From JAKALX01 sp964508715 (GTDB lineage Bacteria; Chloroflexota; Dehalococcoidia; Tepidiformales; Tepidiformaceae): 64,000 nt of DNA. Every line of letters starts with the position of its first letter. Position 1 is the stretch's first letter. Under the pieces are notes generated by a model, which was not told the origin of the DNA, made no database searches, and was given only the letters and a program-made list of their open reading frames with translations. Positions 52,291 to 61,593 of the stretch are shown here, one piece after another. The stretch covers positions 1 through 64,000 of the forward strand of contig CAZDUX010000014.1 in NCBI GenBank assembly GCA_964508715.1, read 5' to 3'. A program made the translations under genes and the position numbers.

Positions 52291-53229
52291 GTGCACACCT
52301 GGTCGCTCGTCGATGGCACCTGGCGCGAAGGCGATCTCGATGGCGCAACGCTGCGTTGGTTCGACCTTGGCCGCGAGGATGCCGGCGCTCTCCACGACCT
52401 CGCCCGCCGCTACAACCTCCACCCCCTCGCCATCGAAGACTGCCTCGCTACCATGATGCACGCCCCCAAGATCGACGACTTCGGGACCACCCTCTTCATC
52501 GTCCTCCAGGAACTCGAACCCGGCATCGAAGGGCCCGTGCCCGAAGAACTCGACATCTTCGTCGGCCACGACTTCTGCATCTCCTACAGCGACTCCCCCG
52601 AACCCGGCCATGCCGCGACCAGCCTCCGCGCGGCACTCCGCAACCAGATCGCCATCCGCCCCGGCGCCGACGGAATCGCCTACGAACTCGCCGACCGCGC
52701 CGTCGACAACATCCTTCCCCAGGTCCACGCCCTCGCCGAGCACCTCGAATCCCTCCAGGACACCGTCCTCGCCGGCACCAGCGATAGCCGGGTCAACCGC
52801 GAGGTCCTCGAACTCCGTGCACGCGCCGGCCGCATCCGCCGTGTCCTCGCCTCAGAACTCGGCGTCGTCCAGCGCCTCAGCCGCGGCGAGTTCTCCGAGA
52901 TCGCCGAATCCAACCGCATCTACTTCCGCGACGTCTACGACCACCTCGTCCGCATCGACCTTGGCCTCGAAGAACTCCGCGAAGACGCCGAGGTTGCCCT
53001 CAGCACCTACCTCAGCGCGTTCAATAACCGCATCAGCGAGGTCATGAAGGTTCTCGCCGTCGTCGGCGCCCTCGCCCTCCCCGCCTCGGTCATCGCCGGC
53101 ATCTTCGGCACCAACTTCGATAACGTCCCCGGCCTGCACAGCAACTGGGGCTTCCTCGGCATGATCGCGTCGATGACCGGCCTTGCCGTGGGCATGGCCA
53201 TGTACTTCCGCCACCGAGGATGGTTTTAG
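52291..53229 (+). CDS. CorA-family divalent cation transporter with GTN motif
   Basis: A 312-residue CorA-type channel with a large cytoplasmic domain (about 1-245) and two C-terminal helices (about 250-271 and 285-303). The first helix should end in the selectivity motif GMN, but here it reads GTN at 273-275 (IFGTNFDNVPG), as the motif does in some ZntB-like variants (GIN). The end MYFRHRGWF is typical of CorA. Mg2+ or another divalent cation may be carried. TATCCT (52278-52283) lies 7 nt before GTG 52291. Confidence 0.87.
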   Translation: MHTWSLVDGTWREGDLDGATLRWFDLGREDAGALHDLARRYNLHPLAIEDCLATMMHAPKIDDFGTTLFIVLQELEPGIEGPVPEELDIFVGHDFCISYSDSPEPGHAATSLRAALRNQIAIRPGADGIAYELADRAVDNILPQVHALAEHLESLQDTVLAGTSDSRVNREVLELRARAGRIRRVLASELGVVQRLSRGEFSEIAESNRIYFRDVYDHLVRIDLGLEELREDAEVALSTYLSAFNNRISEVMKVLAVVGALALPASVIAGIFGTNFDNVPGLHSNWGFLGMIASMTGLAVGMAMYFRHRGWF

Positions 53230-53330
53230 CCAGCCTATACTGTTACAACTGGGGGAAACCCCTACGTACACACCGGGTGGCCGCCCCTACCATTCACAGC
53301 GCAACCCGACAGCCTGGGAAATCCGCCCGC

Positions 53331-56300
53331 ATGCCCATACCTCGCGACCCGCAATCCCTCATCACCCTCCCGGAGCAACTCCTCGACCACATCGGCACAC
53401 CCATCATCACCATCACCGGCGACGGTGCGGTCATATCGGCCAATGCTTCGGCAGCGCATGCACTGGGGTGGATGGCAGCCGAACTGCCGTCCCAGGCGTT
53501 CCGCGCACCGCTCGATGCATCTGTTTGCCCACAGGTCGCCAGCATCCTCCACGAGGTGCAGGATTCAGGCACCTATGAGGGCGATGTCGCATTCATCCGT
53601 CACGACGGCTCGCCCTGGACCTCCCACGTCGTTGCAACCCGCGAGCAAACCGGCTCCGTGGAAACCGCGCGGATTATCCTCGTACTGACCGATCCCCCGC
53701 CTCAGCCGGAAGCCGCAGCCACATCATCCGATAGCTCGATGGCATTCCGCTTGCTCTTCGCCGCGCTCCCCCACCCGATGTGGGTCTACGACACCACATC
53801 GTTACGCTTCCTCGAGGTAAATGACGCGGCAATCGCGCAATACGGGTACTCGCGCGACGAATTCCGGCAACTCACGATCGCTGACATCCGCCCCACCGGC
53901 GAGAAGTCCCGCCTCCTCGACCACGTCGCCCGTCACCCCTGGCTCGAAGATGACGCTGGCACCTGGCGCCACGTTCGCAAGGACGGCAGCGAGGTCAACG
54001 TCCGCATCCGGGCTCATTCACTCGAGTTCGAGGGCCGCCACGCACGTCTCGTGATCGCCGAGGATGCGACCTCCCAGGTGGCCGCCGAGACCTCCCAGGC
54101 ACTCCTCGCCGCAATCGTCGAATCAAGTGATGCAGCGATCGTCGCCCGCGACTCTGACGGCCGGATCACCGCCTGGAACCATGCAGCAGAGCTCCTGTAT
54201 GGCTACACCGCGGCCACCGTGCTCGGCCAGAGCGGTGCCATCCTCAACTCCGCCTCCGCCGACGCCAACCCCAACACCACCGTCGAAGCACTCGACGCCT
54301 GCGCTCTCGCAGGCGAGACCCGGCGGCTCGAAACCCGCCGCCGTCGCAGCGATGGCACGGAATTCGACGCCGCGCTCTCCGTCTTCCCCATCATGAGCCG
54401 TGATGGTCACGTCCTCGGCGTCGCGGCCATCACCCGCGATATTACCGGGCAGAAACGGGCCGAACGCGAACAGGCGGCCCTCGCCGCGATCGTGAACTCC
54501 TCCGACGACGCCTTCATCCTGCGTGACCTCGATGGACGGGTTCTGACCTGGAGCCCTGGCGCCGAGCGCCTTACCGGCTACACAGCGGAAGAGATGCTCG
54601 GAAGCGATCGACGGCCCTTCGATCCCCCGGGCGCCGAAGGGTCGGCCCAGGCCGGCTTTGATCGCATCCGTGCCGGCGAGACGGTCCACGCCGACATCGT
54701 CCGCCTCCGCAAGGACGGCTCTCTCCTGACCGTCGCTTTCGAGGGCTTCCCGGTCCGCCTACCCTGCGGCGACGTCATCGGCTACGCGAGCGTCTCCCGC
54801 GATATCAGCGACCGTATCCGTGCCGAGGCTGCCCTTCGCGAAAGTGAGACCAACTACCGTGCCATCTTCGAAGGTACGTCTGACGCACTCTATGTCATGG
54901 ACCTCGGCGATGACGGCAACTGGTATTGCACCCAGATCAACCGCGCCTACACCACCCTCCTTGGGCGCACCCCGGAATCGGTCCTCAACAAGACGCTCCA
55001 GGAAGGTATCGGCGACCCTGCCCCCGATGCCATTCTTGCCCACTACGCCCGCGCCGCCTCCACCGGCAAGCCCGTGCAGTGGGAGCACACCACCCTGGCC
55101 GATGACCGCCAGCAAACGCTCAGCATCCAGCTGACCCCGGCCCGCTCCGCCGATGGAGTCGTTCGCCGTCTCTACGGCAGCATGCGCGATGTGACCTCGC
55201 TGCGTGAGGCCCAGGCCGACCTGCAGGCTGTCTTCGAAAGCGCCGACAGCAGCATCGTCCTCATCGATGCCGGGCAACGCGTGCTCCGCTTCAACCGGCA
55301 GGCCAGTGCCGGGATGCAGACACTCACCGGCCACCCCTTGACCATCGGCATGGCCCTCGGCCAGCACCTCTCACCGCTCTTCCATGATGAGATGACGAAG
55401 GCCGTCAGCGATGCCCTCGCGGGGACACTCGTTACACGGCAGGTCAAGGTCACCCTCCCATCGGGAGCGCCAGCCTGGTTCGAGATCACCTTTGCGCCGG
55501 TGCAATCCGAGGATGGCTCCCCGCGCGGGGTTGCCATCCATTCGCACGACATTACCGAGCAGAAACGTGCGAACGAGGCACTCGAGCAGGCCCAGAAACT
55601 CGAAAGCCTCGCCGTCCTCGCTGGCGGCGTCGCGCACGACTTCAATAACCTGCTCGTTGGTATCCTCGGCAACGCCGGCCTGGCCATGGCCGAGCTGCCG
55701 CCAGGATCCCCGGTCCGCGAGACCATCACCGAGATCGAAGTCGCCGGCCAGCGCGCGGCCGACCTCGCCCGCCAGATGCTCGCCTACAGCGGCAAGGGCC
55801 GCTTCGTCATCCAGCCTGTCGCCCTCGGCCACCTCGTCCAGGAGATGACCCAGCTCCTCCGCGTCTCCATCGCCAGGGGTATCGTCATCCAGTACGATCT
55901 CGCGCCCGGCCTCCCGCCCGTCGAGGGCGACGCCACCCAGCTACGCCAGGTCATCATGAACCTGGTGGTCAACGCCAGCGACGCCATCGGTTCCGCCGAT
56001 GGTGTCATCCGCATCCACACCGGCCTCGTTCATGCCACATCCGAGGACCTTGCCCGGACCTATCTCGCGCCGCAGCTCCCGGGCGGCGACTACGTCTCGA
56101 TGGAAGTCACCGACACCGGCAGCGGAATGAACCGCGCCACCCTCGCGCGGCTCTTCGACCCGTTCTTCACCACCAAGTTCACGGGCAGGGGCCTTGGCCT
56201 CGCCGCCGTCCTCGGCATCGTTCGCGGCCACCGCGGCGCAATCCATGTCGCGAGCGAGCCAGGAGTCGGGACTACCTTCCGGCTGCTCTTCCCGGTGGCA

Positions 56301-56726
56301 GTCACCCCCACCACGACCACGGCTGAGCCGCCGGTTACAGCCCCCGCCTGGCGTGGTGAGGGTGCCATCCTCGTCGTCGACGATGAGCCTACCGTGCGCG
56401 CCGTCACCGCGCGCGCACTCCGCACCTTCGGCTTCGAAACCCTCGTAGCCGCCGATGGTGAGCAGGGCGTCGGTGTCTTCGAACGCGAGTCCGCCCGTAT
56501 CCGCGCGGTCCTCCTCGACCTCACGATGCCACGTATGAACGGCGAAGCGGCATTCACGGCCATCCGTGCTCTTCAACCCGCTGCCCGCGTCATCCTGATG
56601 AGCGGCTATAGCGAGCAGGATGCGATGAGCCACTTCGCAGGGCGCGGCATCGCAGGCTTCCTCCAGAAGCCCTACAGCGTCACCGAACTACGCGAGATCC
56701 TCCAGCGAGTAATGGCGGACTCCTGA
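53331..56726 (+). CDS. Hybrid sensor histidine kinase with about six PAS domains and a receiver
   Basis: A 1131-residue cytoplasmic two-component protein without membrane helices. About six PAS-type domains fill residues 13-730 (starts near 15, 136, 257, 384, 508 and 631). HisKA follows, with the phospho-accepting His in GGVAHDFNNLL (about residue 771), then HATPase_c with QVIMNLVVNASDA, VTDTGSGMN and GRGLGLAAVLGIVRGH (about 850-985). The C-terminal receiver has Asp in VLLDLTMPRMNG (about 1062) and its conserved Lys in LQKPYS. TATACT (53236-53241) is a possible -10. No cognate response regulator is adjacent; PAS ligands are unknown. Confidence 0.92.
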   Translation: MPIPRDPQSLITLPEQLLDHIGTPIITITGDGAVISANASAAHALGWMAAELPSQAFRAPLDASVCPQVASILHEVQDSGTYEGDVAFIRHDGSPWTSHVVATREQTGSVETARIILVLTDPPPQPEAAATSSDSSMAFRLLFAALPHPMWVYDTTSLRFLEVNDAAIAQYGYSRDEFRQLTIADIRPTGEKSRLLDHVARHPWLEDDAGTWRHVRKDGSEVNVRIRAHSLEFEGRHARLVIAEDATSQVAAETSQALLAAIVESSDAAIVARDSDGRITAWNHAAELLYGYTAATVLGQSGAILNSASADANPNTTVEALDACALAGETRRLETRRRRSDGTEFDAALSVFPIMSRDGHVLGVAAITRDITGQKRAEREQAALAAIVNSSDDAFILRDLDGRVLTWSPGAERLTGYTAEEMLGSDRRPFDPPGAEGSAQAGFDRIRAGETVHADIVRLRKDGSLLTVAFEGFPVRLPCGDVIGYASVSRDISDRIRAEAALRESETNYRAIFEGTSDALYVMDLGDDGNWYCTQINRAYTTLLGRTPESVLNKTLQEGIGDPAPDAILAHYARAASTGKPVQWEHTTLADDRQQTLSIQLTPARSADGVVRRLYGSMRDVTSLREAQADLQAVFESADSSIVLIDAGQRVLRFNRQASAGMQTLTGHPLTIGMALGQHLSPLFHDEMTKAVSDALAGTLVTRQVKVTLPSGAPAWFEITFAPVQSEDGSPRGVAIHSHDITEQKRANEALEQAQKLESLAVLAGGVAHDFNNLLVGILGNAGLAMAELPPGSPVRETITEIEVAGQRAADLARQMLAYSGKGRFVIQPVALGHLVQEMTQLLRVSIARGIVIQYDLAPGLPPVEGDATQLRQVIMNLVVNASDAIGSADGVIRIHTGLVHATSEDLARTYLAPQLPGGDYVSMEVTDTGSGMNRATLARLFDPFFTTKFTGRGLGLAAVLGIVRGHRGAIHVASEPGVGTTFRLLFPVAVTPTTTTAEPPVTAPAWRGEGAILVVDDEPTVRAVTARALRTFGFETLVAADGEQGVGVFERESARIRAVLLDLTMPRMNGEAAFTAIRALQPAARVILMSGYSEQDAMSHFAGRGIAGFLQKPYSVTELREILQRVMADS

Positions 56727-56756
56727 ACCCGGTCTCGGCCCTGTCCCGCAGAGCCG

Positions 56757-57866
56757 TCAGAGCAGCACCAGGTTGTCCCGGTGCACCACCTCGTCGCCGT
56801 AGCTGTAGCCCAGCGTCTCCGCTATCCGGTCACTGTGCAGGCGAAGGATGCGCACGATCTCGGCCGCCCCATAGTTCGTCGTACCCACCGCCACAGGCTG
56901 ACCTTCGGCATCGCGAATCTCGACGGTCTCGCCCCGGTCGAACTGCCCCTCCACGGCCGCCACACCCGCTGGCAGGAGGCTTCGCCCATGCTCGCGAAGC
57001 GCCTCCACTGCCCCCGCATCGACCACGATCTGCCCCGTCCGGGCGATGTTCCCGAGGATCCACCGTTTTCGCGATTCGAGCCGGTCGCCAGCGTGCGGGA
57101 AGATCGTCCCGCGTTCGTGGCCATTCGCGATGTCCACCAGCACCTCGGCCTTCCGCCCGTTGGCGATGACGACGTCGACACCCCCCTGCGTGGCGATCCG
57201 CGCCGCCGTAAGCTTCGTGAGCATCCCCCCGGTACCCGGTCCCCGCGCCCCGCCCGCGAGCGCCTCGATCGTTGAATCGATCCGTTCCACCCGCTCGATG
57301 CGCTTCGCCTCCGGGTTCACGCTCGGGTCCCCATCGTAGAGCCCGTCGACATCCGTCAGGATCGCGAGCAGGTCGGCATCGACCAGGTTCGCCACGTACG
57401 CCGAGAGCGAGTCATTCTCACCGATACGCGTGGCCAGCACCTGGTCGAGCGCCACCGCGTCGTTCTCGTTCACAATCGGCACAGCACCCGCCTCGAGCAG
57501 GTCGCGGAGGGTGTTCCGCGCGTTGAGGTAGCCCAGCCGGTCGGAAAGGTCGCGCCGCGTCAGAAGAACCTGCGCAACGACCGTGTCGTGCCAGTCGAAG
57601 AGCTCGTCCCAGCTCTGCATCAGGTGGCTCTGCCCAACGCTCGCAATCGCCTGCCGGCTCAGCGTCGCCCCCGGCCGGATCCGGTTCGCCATCCGGTGGC
57701 GGCCCGCAGCCTGTGCCCCGCTCGAAACCACCACCACCTGTGCCCCCTGCGCGCGGAGCCGGACTACCTGCCCAACGAGCCGCGACATCGCTTCGAGGTC
57801 GAGCCGCTTCGAACCAGCGGTGAGCAAGCTTGTCCCGAACTTGGCGACGATTCGGCGGTAACGCAT
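56757..57866 (-). CDS. proB: Glutamate 5-kinase
   Basis: A 369-residue enzyme that phosphorylates glutamate in the first step of proline synthesis. The amino-acid-kinase fold has KFGTSLLTAG at the start, VVVVSSGAQAAG, VPIVNENDAVA and a GARGPGTGGMLTKLTAARIAT loop. A C-terminal PUA domain (about 275-360) carries ARTGQIVVDAGAVEALREHGRSLLPAGV. ATG 57866 has TACCCT (AGGGTA at 57873-57878) 6 nt upstream, the leaderless form, so the long open frame upstream is not part of it. proA is not adjacent. Confidence 0.95.
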   Translation of the reverse strand: MRYRRIVAKFGTSLLTAGSKRLDLEAMSRLVGQVVRLRAQGAQVVVVSSGAQAAGRHRMANRIRPGATLSRQAIASVGQSHLMQSWDELFDWHDTVVAQVLLTRRDLSDRLGYLNARNTLRDLLEAGAVPIVNENDAVALDQVLATRIGENDSLSAYVANLVDADLLAILTDVDGLYDGDPSVNPEAKRIERVERIDSTIEALAGGARGPGTGGMLTKLTAARIATQGGVDVVIANGRKAEVLVDIANGHERGTIFPHAGDRLESRKRWILGNIARTGQIVVDAGAVEALREHGRSLLPAGVAAVEGQFDRGETVEIRDAEGQPVAVGTTNYGAAEIVRILRLHSDRIAETLGYSYGDEVVHRDNLVLL

Positions 57867-58042
57867 ATCCGAAGGGTAAACGAGCCACGCCCGACGGGCG
57901 ACGACTGCCTGCTCGCCCTCGCCCCCGGTCAGCGCCATTCCACCAGCTTTTCCCCCGGGTCGAACCGTTTCCTCGCTACCCGCTGTAAGACTTCTCGCCG
58001 TCGCTGGTCTCACCTGCACACCAACCACGGAGACCACCGCAC

Positions 58043-59104
58043 ATGATTCGCCTTCGCCTCGCCGCCTCTATCCTCGGGGCCGCTTCACTCGCCACCCTCG
58101 CTGTCACCGGCGCCTCCGCCGCAAACCCGAATCTCATCACCAACGGTGACTTCACTACGGGCATCGGCGGCTGGTCCCTCCGGGCCGGCGTGCCCGGCAG
58201 CCTCGGCTGGAGCCTCAGCGACCACAGCCTTGTCATCGTCAACAATTCAGCCCCTGGCCAGACCACGCTGGCCTCCGCTCAGCAGTGCGTCACCGCTATC
58301 GATGACGGACGCTCCTACACCCTCGAGGACGATGCCTTCGTCGCATCCGGCCAGCAACGGAGCGGCGGCGCCCATGCCCGGGTCTTCTGGTACGCCGGTG
58401 ATTCCTGCAATGGCTCCGTCCTCGGCTCACCCTTTGCCAGCACCTTCGTCACGGCATTCAACACCTGGACCCACACCAACGACACCTTCACCGCGCCGGC
58501 CGGCGCGAAGTCCGCCAGCATCCTCCTTGGGGTCCAGCAGAACGAGGCCGGCGCGGGCGAAGACCCGGCAGCGCACTTCAAGGCGAAGTGGGACAACGTC
58601 TCGTTTCGCAAGAACCTCATCCTCCTCGCTCCACCTATCGCCACCATCCCGCCTCTCGCTGGCATCGACCCGCCAATCATCCAGACACCGCCACCGGTCA
58701 AGACACCGCCCACCATCGTCAGCGATCCGCCTGCCACCACGACACCCGGCCCGATCAAGGCGCCGCCTACCGTCATCGTGAACCCCGCCGGAACGGCCAC
58801 GCCTTCGCCGGCCAGCACCCCGGGCGGCCCGGCCACGACCGAACACCAGTCCGATGAACCCGCCGCCCAGCCAGCAGCCCCGGTGCAAACACCCGCGGAC
58901 AGCACCGGTAGTGGTGCCACGCAGCCACCACACGCCCCCGCAAGCCCGGGCGGCAACCTCCTCCCACCGGATACCGGTTCGGATGTGGCCGATGGCGGCC
59001 CTGCCAGCGCGATCCCCCTCTTCAGCGTCGTTGCCGGCGCCCTCGCCCTCACGGCCCTTGCCGGCCTCGTCCTTGCAGTCGTACAGGTGAAGCGCCGGAA
59101 CTGA
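58043..59104 (+). CDS. Secreted surface protein with jelly-roll-like domain and LPPDTG sorting-like tail
   Basis: A 353-residue exported protein. A signal peptide (about 1-27) is followed by a likely beta-sandwich domain (about 28-195) that opens NLITNGDFTTGIGGW, a wording common in carbohydrate-binding-like modules. A Pro/Thr-rich spacer (about 196-305) leads to LPPDTG at 307-312, a membrane helix (AIPLFSVVAGALALTALAGLVLAVV) and the basic tail KRRN. This is the layout of a sortase-sorted protein, though LPPDTG has one residue more than LPXTG. GGAGA lies 10 nt upstream. Confidence 0.8.
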   Translation: MIRLRLAASILGAASLATLAVTGASAANPNLITNGDFTTGIGGWSLRAGVPGSLGWSLSDHSLVIVNNSAPGQTTLASAQQCVTAIDDGRSYTLEDDAFVASGQQRSGGAHARVFWYAGDSCNGSVLGSPFASTFVTAFNTWTHTNDTFTAPAGAKSASILLGVQQNEAGAGEDPAAHFKAKWDNVSFRKNLILLAPPIATIPPLAGIDPPIIQTPPPVKTPPTIVSDPPATTTPGPIKAPPTVIVNPAGTATPSPASTPGGPATTEHQSDEPAAQPAAPVQTPADSTGSGATQPPHAPASPGGNLLPPDTGSDVADGGPASAIPLFSVVAGALALTALAGLVLAVVQVKRRN

Positions 59105-59134
59105 CCACTCCCACGCCTTGCCTGTCCGGCCCGA

Positions 59135-59166
59135 AAGCGGCGAAGGCGCTCCCCCCTTCGCCGCTT
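59135..59166. terminator. Bidirectional terminator
   Basis: AAGCGGCGAAGG (59135-59146) pairs perfectly with CCTTCGCCGCTT (59155-59166) with an 8-nt loop. It separates the convergent surface-protein and DUF4389 genes. Confidence 0.8.
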
Positions 59167-59173
59167 CCCTCTC

Positions 59174-59839
59174 TCAGCCGTTGAGCGTGAACGGAGGGTA
59201 TTCGTCGCGCAGGAGGAGCAGGTACGCCTCCACCCGAATCTGCCAGCGAAACACCCCGAGCCCGAAGTTGTAGAGCCCCTCCGGGTACGCACCGGTGAAG
59301 AGGATCGCGAACCACGCGATGATCGACGTCACCGCCCACGCGATACCGAGAAAGAAAAGCACGACGATGTGGGGGATCGCGTACAGCAGGCGAAGCCCCA
59401 CCGATACGCGGTCGCGCTCCTCGCCGGCCACCTCCAGCTTCAGCTCCGCCGGGTATGGCGTATCACCGAACGGCGGGTATTCATCGCGAAAGAGGCCGAT
59501 GTAGGCAACGGCGCGGACCTTCCAGCGAAGATAGAACGTGCAGAGGTCGTAGAGCCCCCCGGGGTGCTTCAACGCGAACACGATGGCGAACCACGCGATG
59601 ACCGCGCACACGCCAGCAACCGCCCCGATGACCCCGTTACCACCCGCCTCCCACAAGAACCGGCCGCTCCCGCCGCGCCATCCAAAGTAGACAGCGCCGA
59701 GCCCCGGGCCTCCAACCAGCAGCGCATGCGGGATGTAGAGGATGATCCGGAATGCCGTTGTCAGGCGGTTGCGGTCGGCGAGCTGCGGTTCAACCGTGAT
59801 ATCGACGGGGTAGGAGGACGCGGGCGTCAATGTCGTCAT
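59174..59839 (-). CDS. DUF4389 membrane protein with internal duplication
   Basis: A 221-residue membrane protein with two similar halves. Each has a helix pair (about 25-47 and 71-90; 147-165 and 167-185) and the family motif RDEYPPF (FRDEYPPFGDTPYP about 118-131; LRDEYPPFTLNG at the end). DUF4389 proteins are widespread, of unknown function. TAGAAT (ATTCTA at 59846-59851) lies 6 nt before the start ATG, another leaderless arrangement. Duplicated halves suggest a pseudosymmetric pore or scaffold, but that is speculation. Confidence 0.85.
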   Translation of the reverse strand: MTTLTPASSYPVDITVEPQLADRNRLTTAFRIILYIPHALLVGGPGLGAVYFGWRGGSGRFLWEAGGNGVIGAVAGVCAVIAWFAIVFALKHPGGLYDLCTFYLRWKVRAVAYIGLFRDEYPPFGDTPYPAELKLEVAGEERDRVSVGLRLLYAIPHIVVLFFLGIAWAVTSIIAWFAILFTGAYPEGLYNFGLGVFRWQIRVEAYLLLLRDEYPPFTLNG

Positions 59840-59873
59840 GGCGCCATTCTAGCCCCCACGACTGGTCACACCG

Positions 59874-61133
59874 TCAATCCGCCCAGGTAATTTCAGCCTC
59901 GCCGAAGACCACCGTGTCGCCCGGCTGGATGCCCTCGCGGTGGAGTGCCCTCGATACCCCCCAGCGTTCCAGCCTGCGCAGGATCTCGTCGTGGGCGCCG
60001 GGCATCTCCGTGTCCATCATCTCGACGAACGTCACAATCTTCCGGCCTTCGACCACGAGCCGGTCCGGCCCTTCTCGGTAGACAGTGAACCGCTCCTGCG
60101 ACGGTGGCCGCAACACCGGCAGCTCCTCCACCACCTCGGCCGGCACCCGTGAGCGCTCGATCCGCACCAGGTGCATCAATTCGGAACAGAGCTCGGCCGT
60201 CCCCTTCCCCGCGTCAGCCGATAGCACGCGAACCTCCTGCCCGAGGTGCTCCGCCAGCGTCACCGCCGCCTCCTTCGCCCGGTCCTCGTCGAGGTCCGCC
60301 TTCGTCACAGCGACGACGCGCGCCACCTCGTCCAGCCTCGGGTCGTAGGCGCGAAGTTCGCCCTCGATGAGTTCGTAGTCCGTCACCGGGTCGGGCGAAC
60401 TGCTGTCAATCAGGTGCACGAGGACCCGGCACCGCCGAATGTGCTTCAGGAACTCGAACCCGAGGCCGTACCCCTCGCTCGCACCTTCCACGAGCCCCGG
60501 AAGGTCCGCAAGGGTGAAGCGGTCCCACTCGACGTTCACCACCCCCAGCATCGGCTCCAACGTCGTAAACGGGTAGTTGGCGATCTTCGGCTTCGCTCGT
60601 GAGACCGCCGCCAGGAACGTCGACTTCCCCGCATTCGGCAGCCCGATGAGCCCCACGTCAGCCAGTAACCGCAGTTCGAGCCGCAGGCTCACCGTCTCCC
60701 CGTCGTGGCCCCTCTGCGAGAAACTCGGCGTCTGGTTGGTTGAGGTCGCGAACCGCTTGTTCCCCCAGCCGCCCCGGCCACCGTGCGCCACGAGCACTTC
60801 ATCGCCCACCGTCGCCAGGTCAGCGATGAGATCATCGGTCTCCGCGTCGTGAACCACCGTGCCCACAGGCACGATGAGCCGGAGGTCCTCACCATGGGCC
60901 CCGGTGCGCAGGTTCGGTCCGCCGTTGCCACCGTTCCCGGCCTTGAACTTCCGTTTCGACCGGTATTGCTCCAGCGTGTACACGTCATCCACAGCCCGCA
61001 GGTAGACACGCCCGCCACGGCCACCGTCGCCGCCGTCGGGCCCGCCCTGGGGCACGAACTTCTCCCGGTGGTAACTGACGAGGCCGTGACCTCCGCTTCC
61101 CCCGGTTACCTCGATCTCAATCGCATCCAACAT
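59874..61133 (-). CDS. obg: GTPase Obg/CgtA
   Basis: A 419-residue ribosome-assembly GTPase. The Gly-rich Obg fold (about 1-158) has FVPQGGPDGGDGGRGG and AGNGGNGGPNLRTGAHGEDL. The G domain carries G1 GLPNAGKSTFLAAVSRAKPKI, G2 NYPFTTLEP, G3 DLPGL, G4 VTKADL and G5 SADAG. The OCT domain (about 345-419) ends it (GIQPGDTVVFGEAEITW). rplU and rpmA, which often precede obg, are not here. GAGGAG is 8 nt before the start. Confidence 0.97.
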   Translation of the reverse strand: MLDAIEIEVTGGSGGHGLVSYHREKFVPQGGPDGGDGGRGGRVYLRAVDDVYTLEQYRSKRKFKAGNGGNGGPNLRTGAHGEDLRLIVPVGTVVHDAETDDLIADLATVGDEVLVAHGGRGGWGNKRFATSTNQTPSFSQRGHDGETVSLRLELRLLADVGLIGLPNAGKSTFLAAVSRAKPKIANYPFTTLEPMLGVVNVEWDRFTLADLPGLVEGASEGYGLGFEFLKHIRRCRVLVHLIDSSSPDPVTDYELIEGELRAYDPRLDEVARVVAVTKADLDEDRAKEAAVTLAEHLGQEVRVLSADAGKGTAELCSELMHLVRIERSRVPAEVVEELPVLRPPSQERFTVYREGPDRLVVEGRKIVTFVEMMDTEMPGAHDEILRRLERWGVSRALHREGIQPGDTVVFGEAEITWAD

Positions 61134-61593
61134 CTCCTCTCATCTGAACAGAGGAAAGAGAAGAAAGAAAGGTGATGGTGGTGATGAAGCGTGGGATTCG
61201 TGGGATATCGGCCCCCCGCCATAGCATTTCGAATCTGTGACAAGCCATGAGACCGTGGGTATTGATGTTGCAGAACCGTTGCAAAACGGGCCGGTTCTCT
61301 CTCATGAAGTGCAACCGTGCGGGGAAACCCTTGAAGTAGGCCGGGAAAAACCCGCGCAGTGCACCCCTGGTTTCCCCACCGTTTTCCTACCGCCAGGTCA
61401 CTCCCTCGGCCTTGACCACGATGAGGATGCAGAGAGCCGGCCGGCCGGTGCCACCGCCATCGAAGCCGGCGTTCCGCGCGGAACCAGCCACTCGTTGTCT
61501 TCCAGTGATCATGACGGCTCACGGGCCGTTCGTACGGGAACCGCTGGCGCGCTTCTTCCGTTGTGCTCCCGCTGCCACCACGAGCTCGGCCGC
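61134..61593. other. Gene-free stretch between ruvB and obg
   Basis: A 460-nt stretch without a convincing gene. On the minus strand GGGGAAACC (complement of 61369-61377) and GGTTTCCCC (complement of 61321-61329) can pair over 9 bp or more, enclosing a CGGGTTTTTCCCG hairpin, so a structured leader of the obg mRNA is possible. It has a lower GC part nearer obg. I recognise no known RNA family in it. Confidence 0.35.

Noticed and set aside
61388..61512. A 41-codon minus-strand frame (MITGRQRVAG...) between ruvB and obg
   Set aside because: No ribosome-binding site or -10 box, no family pattern and unusual composition.
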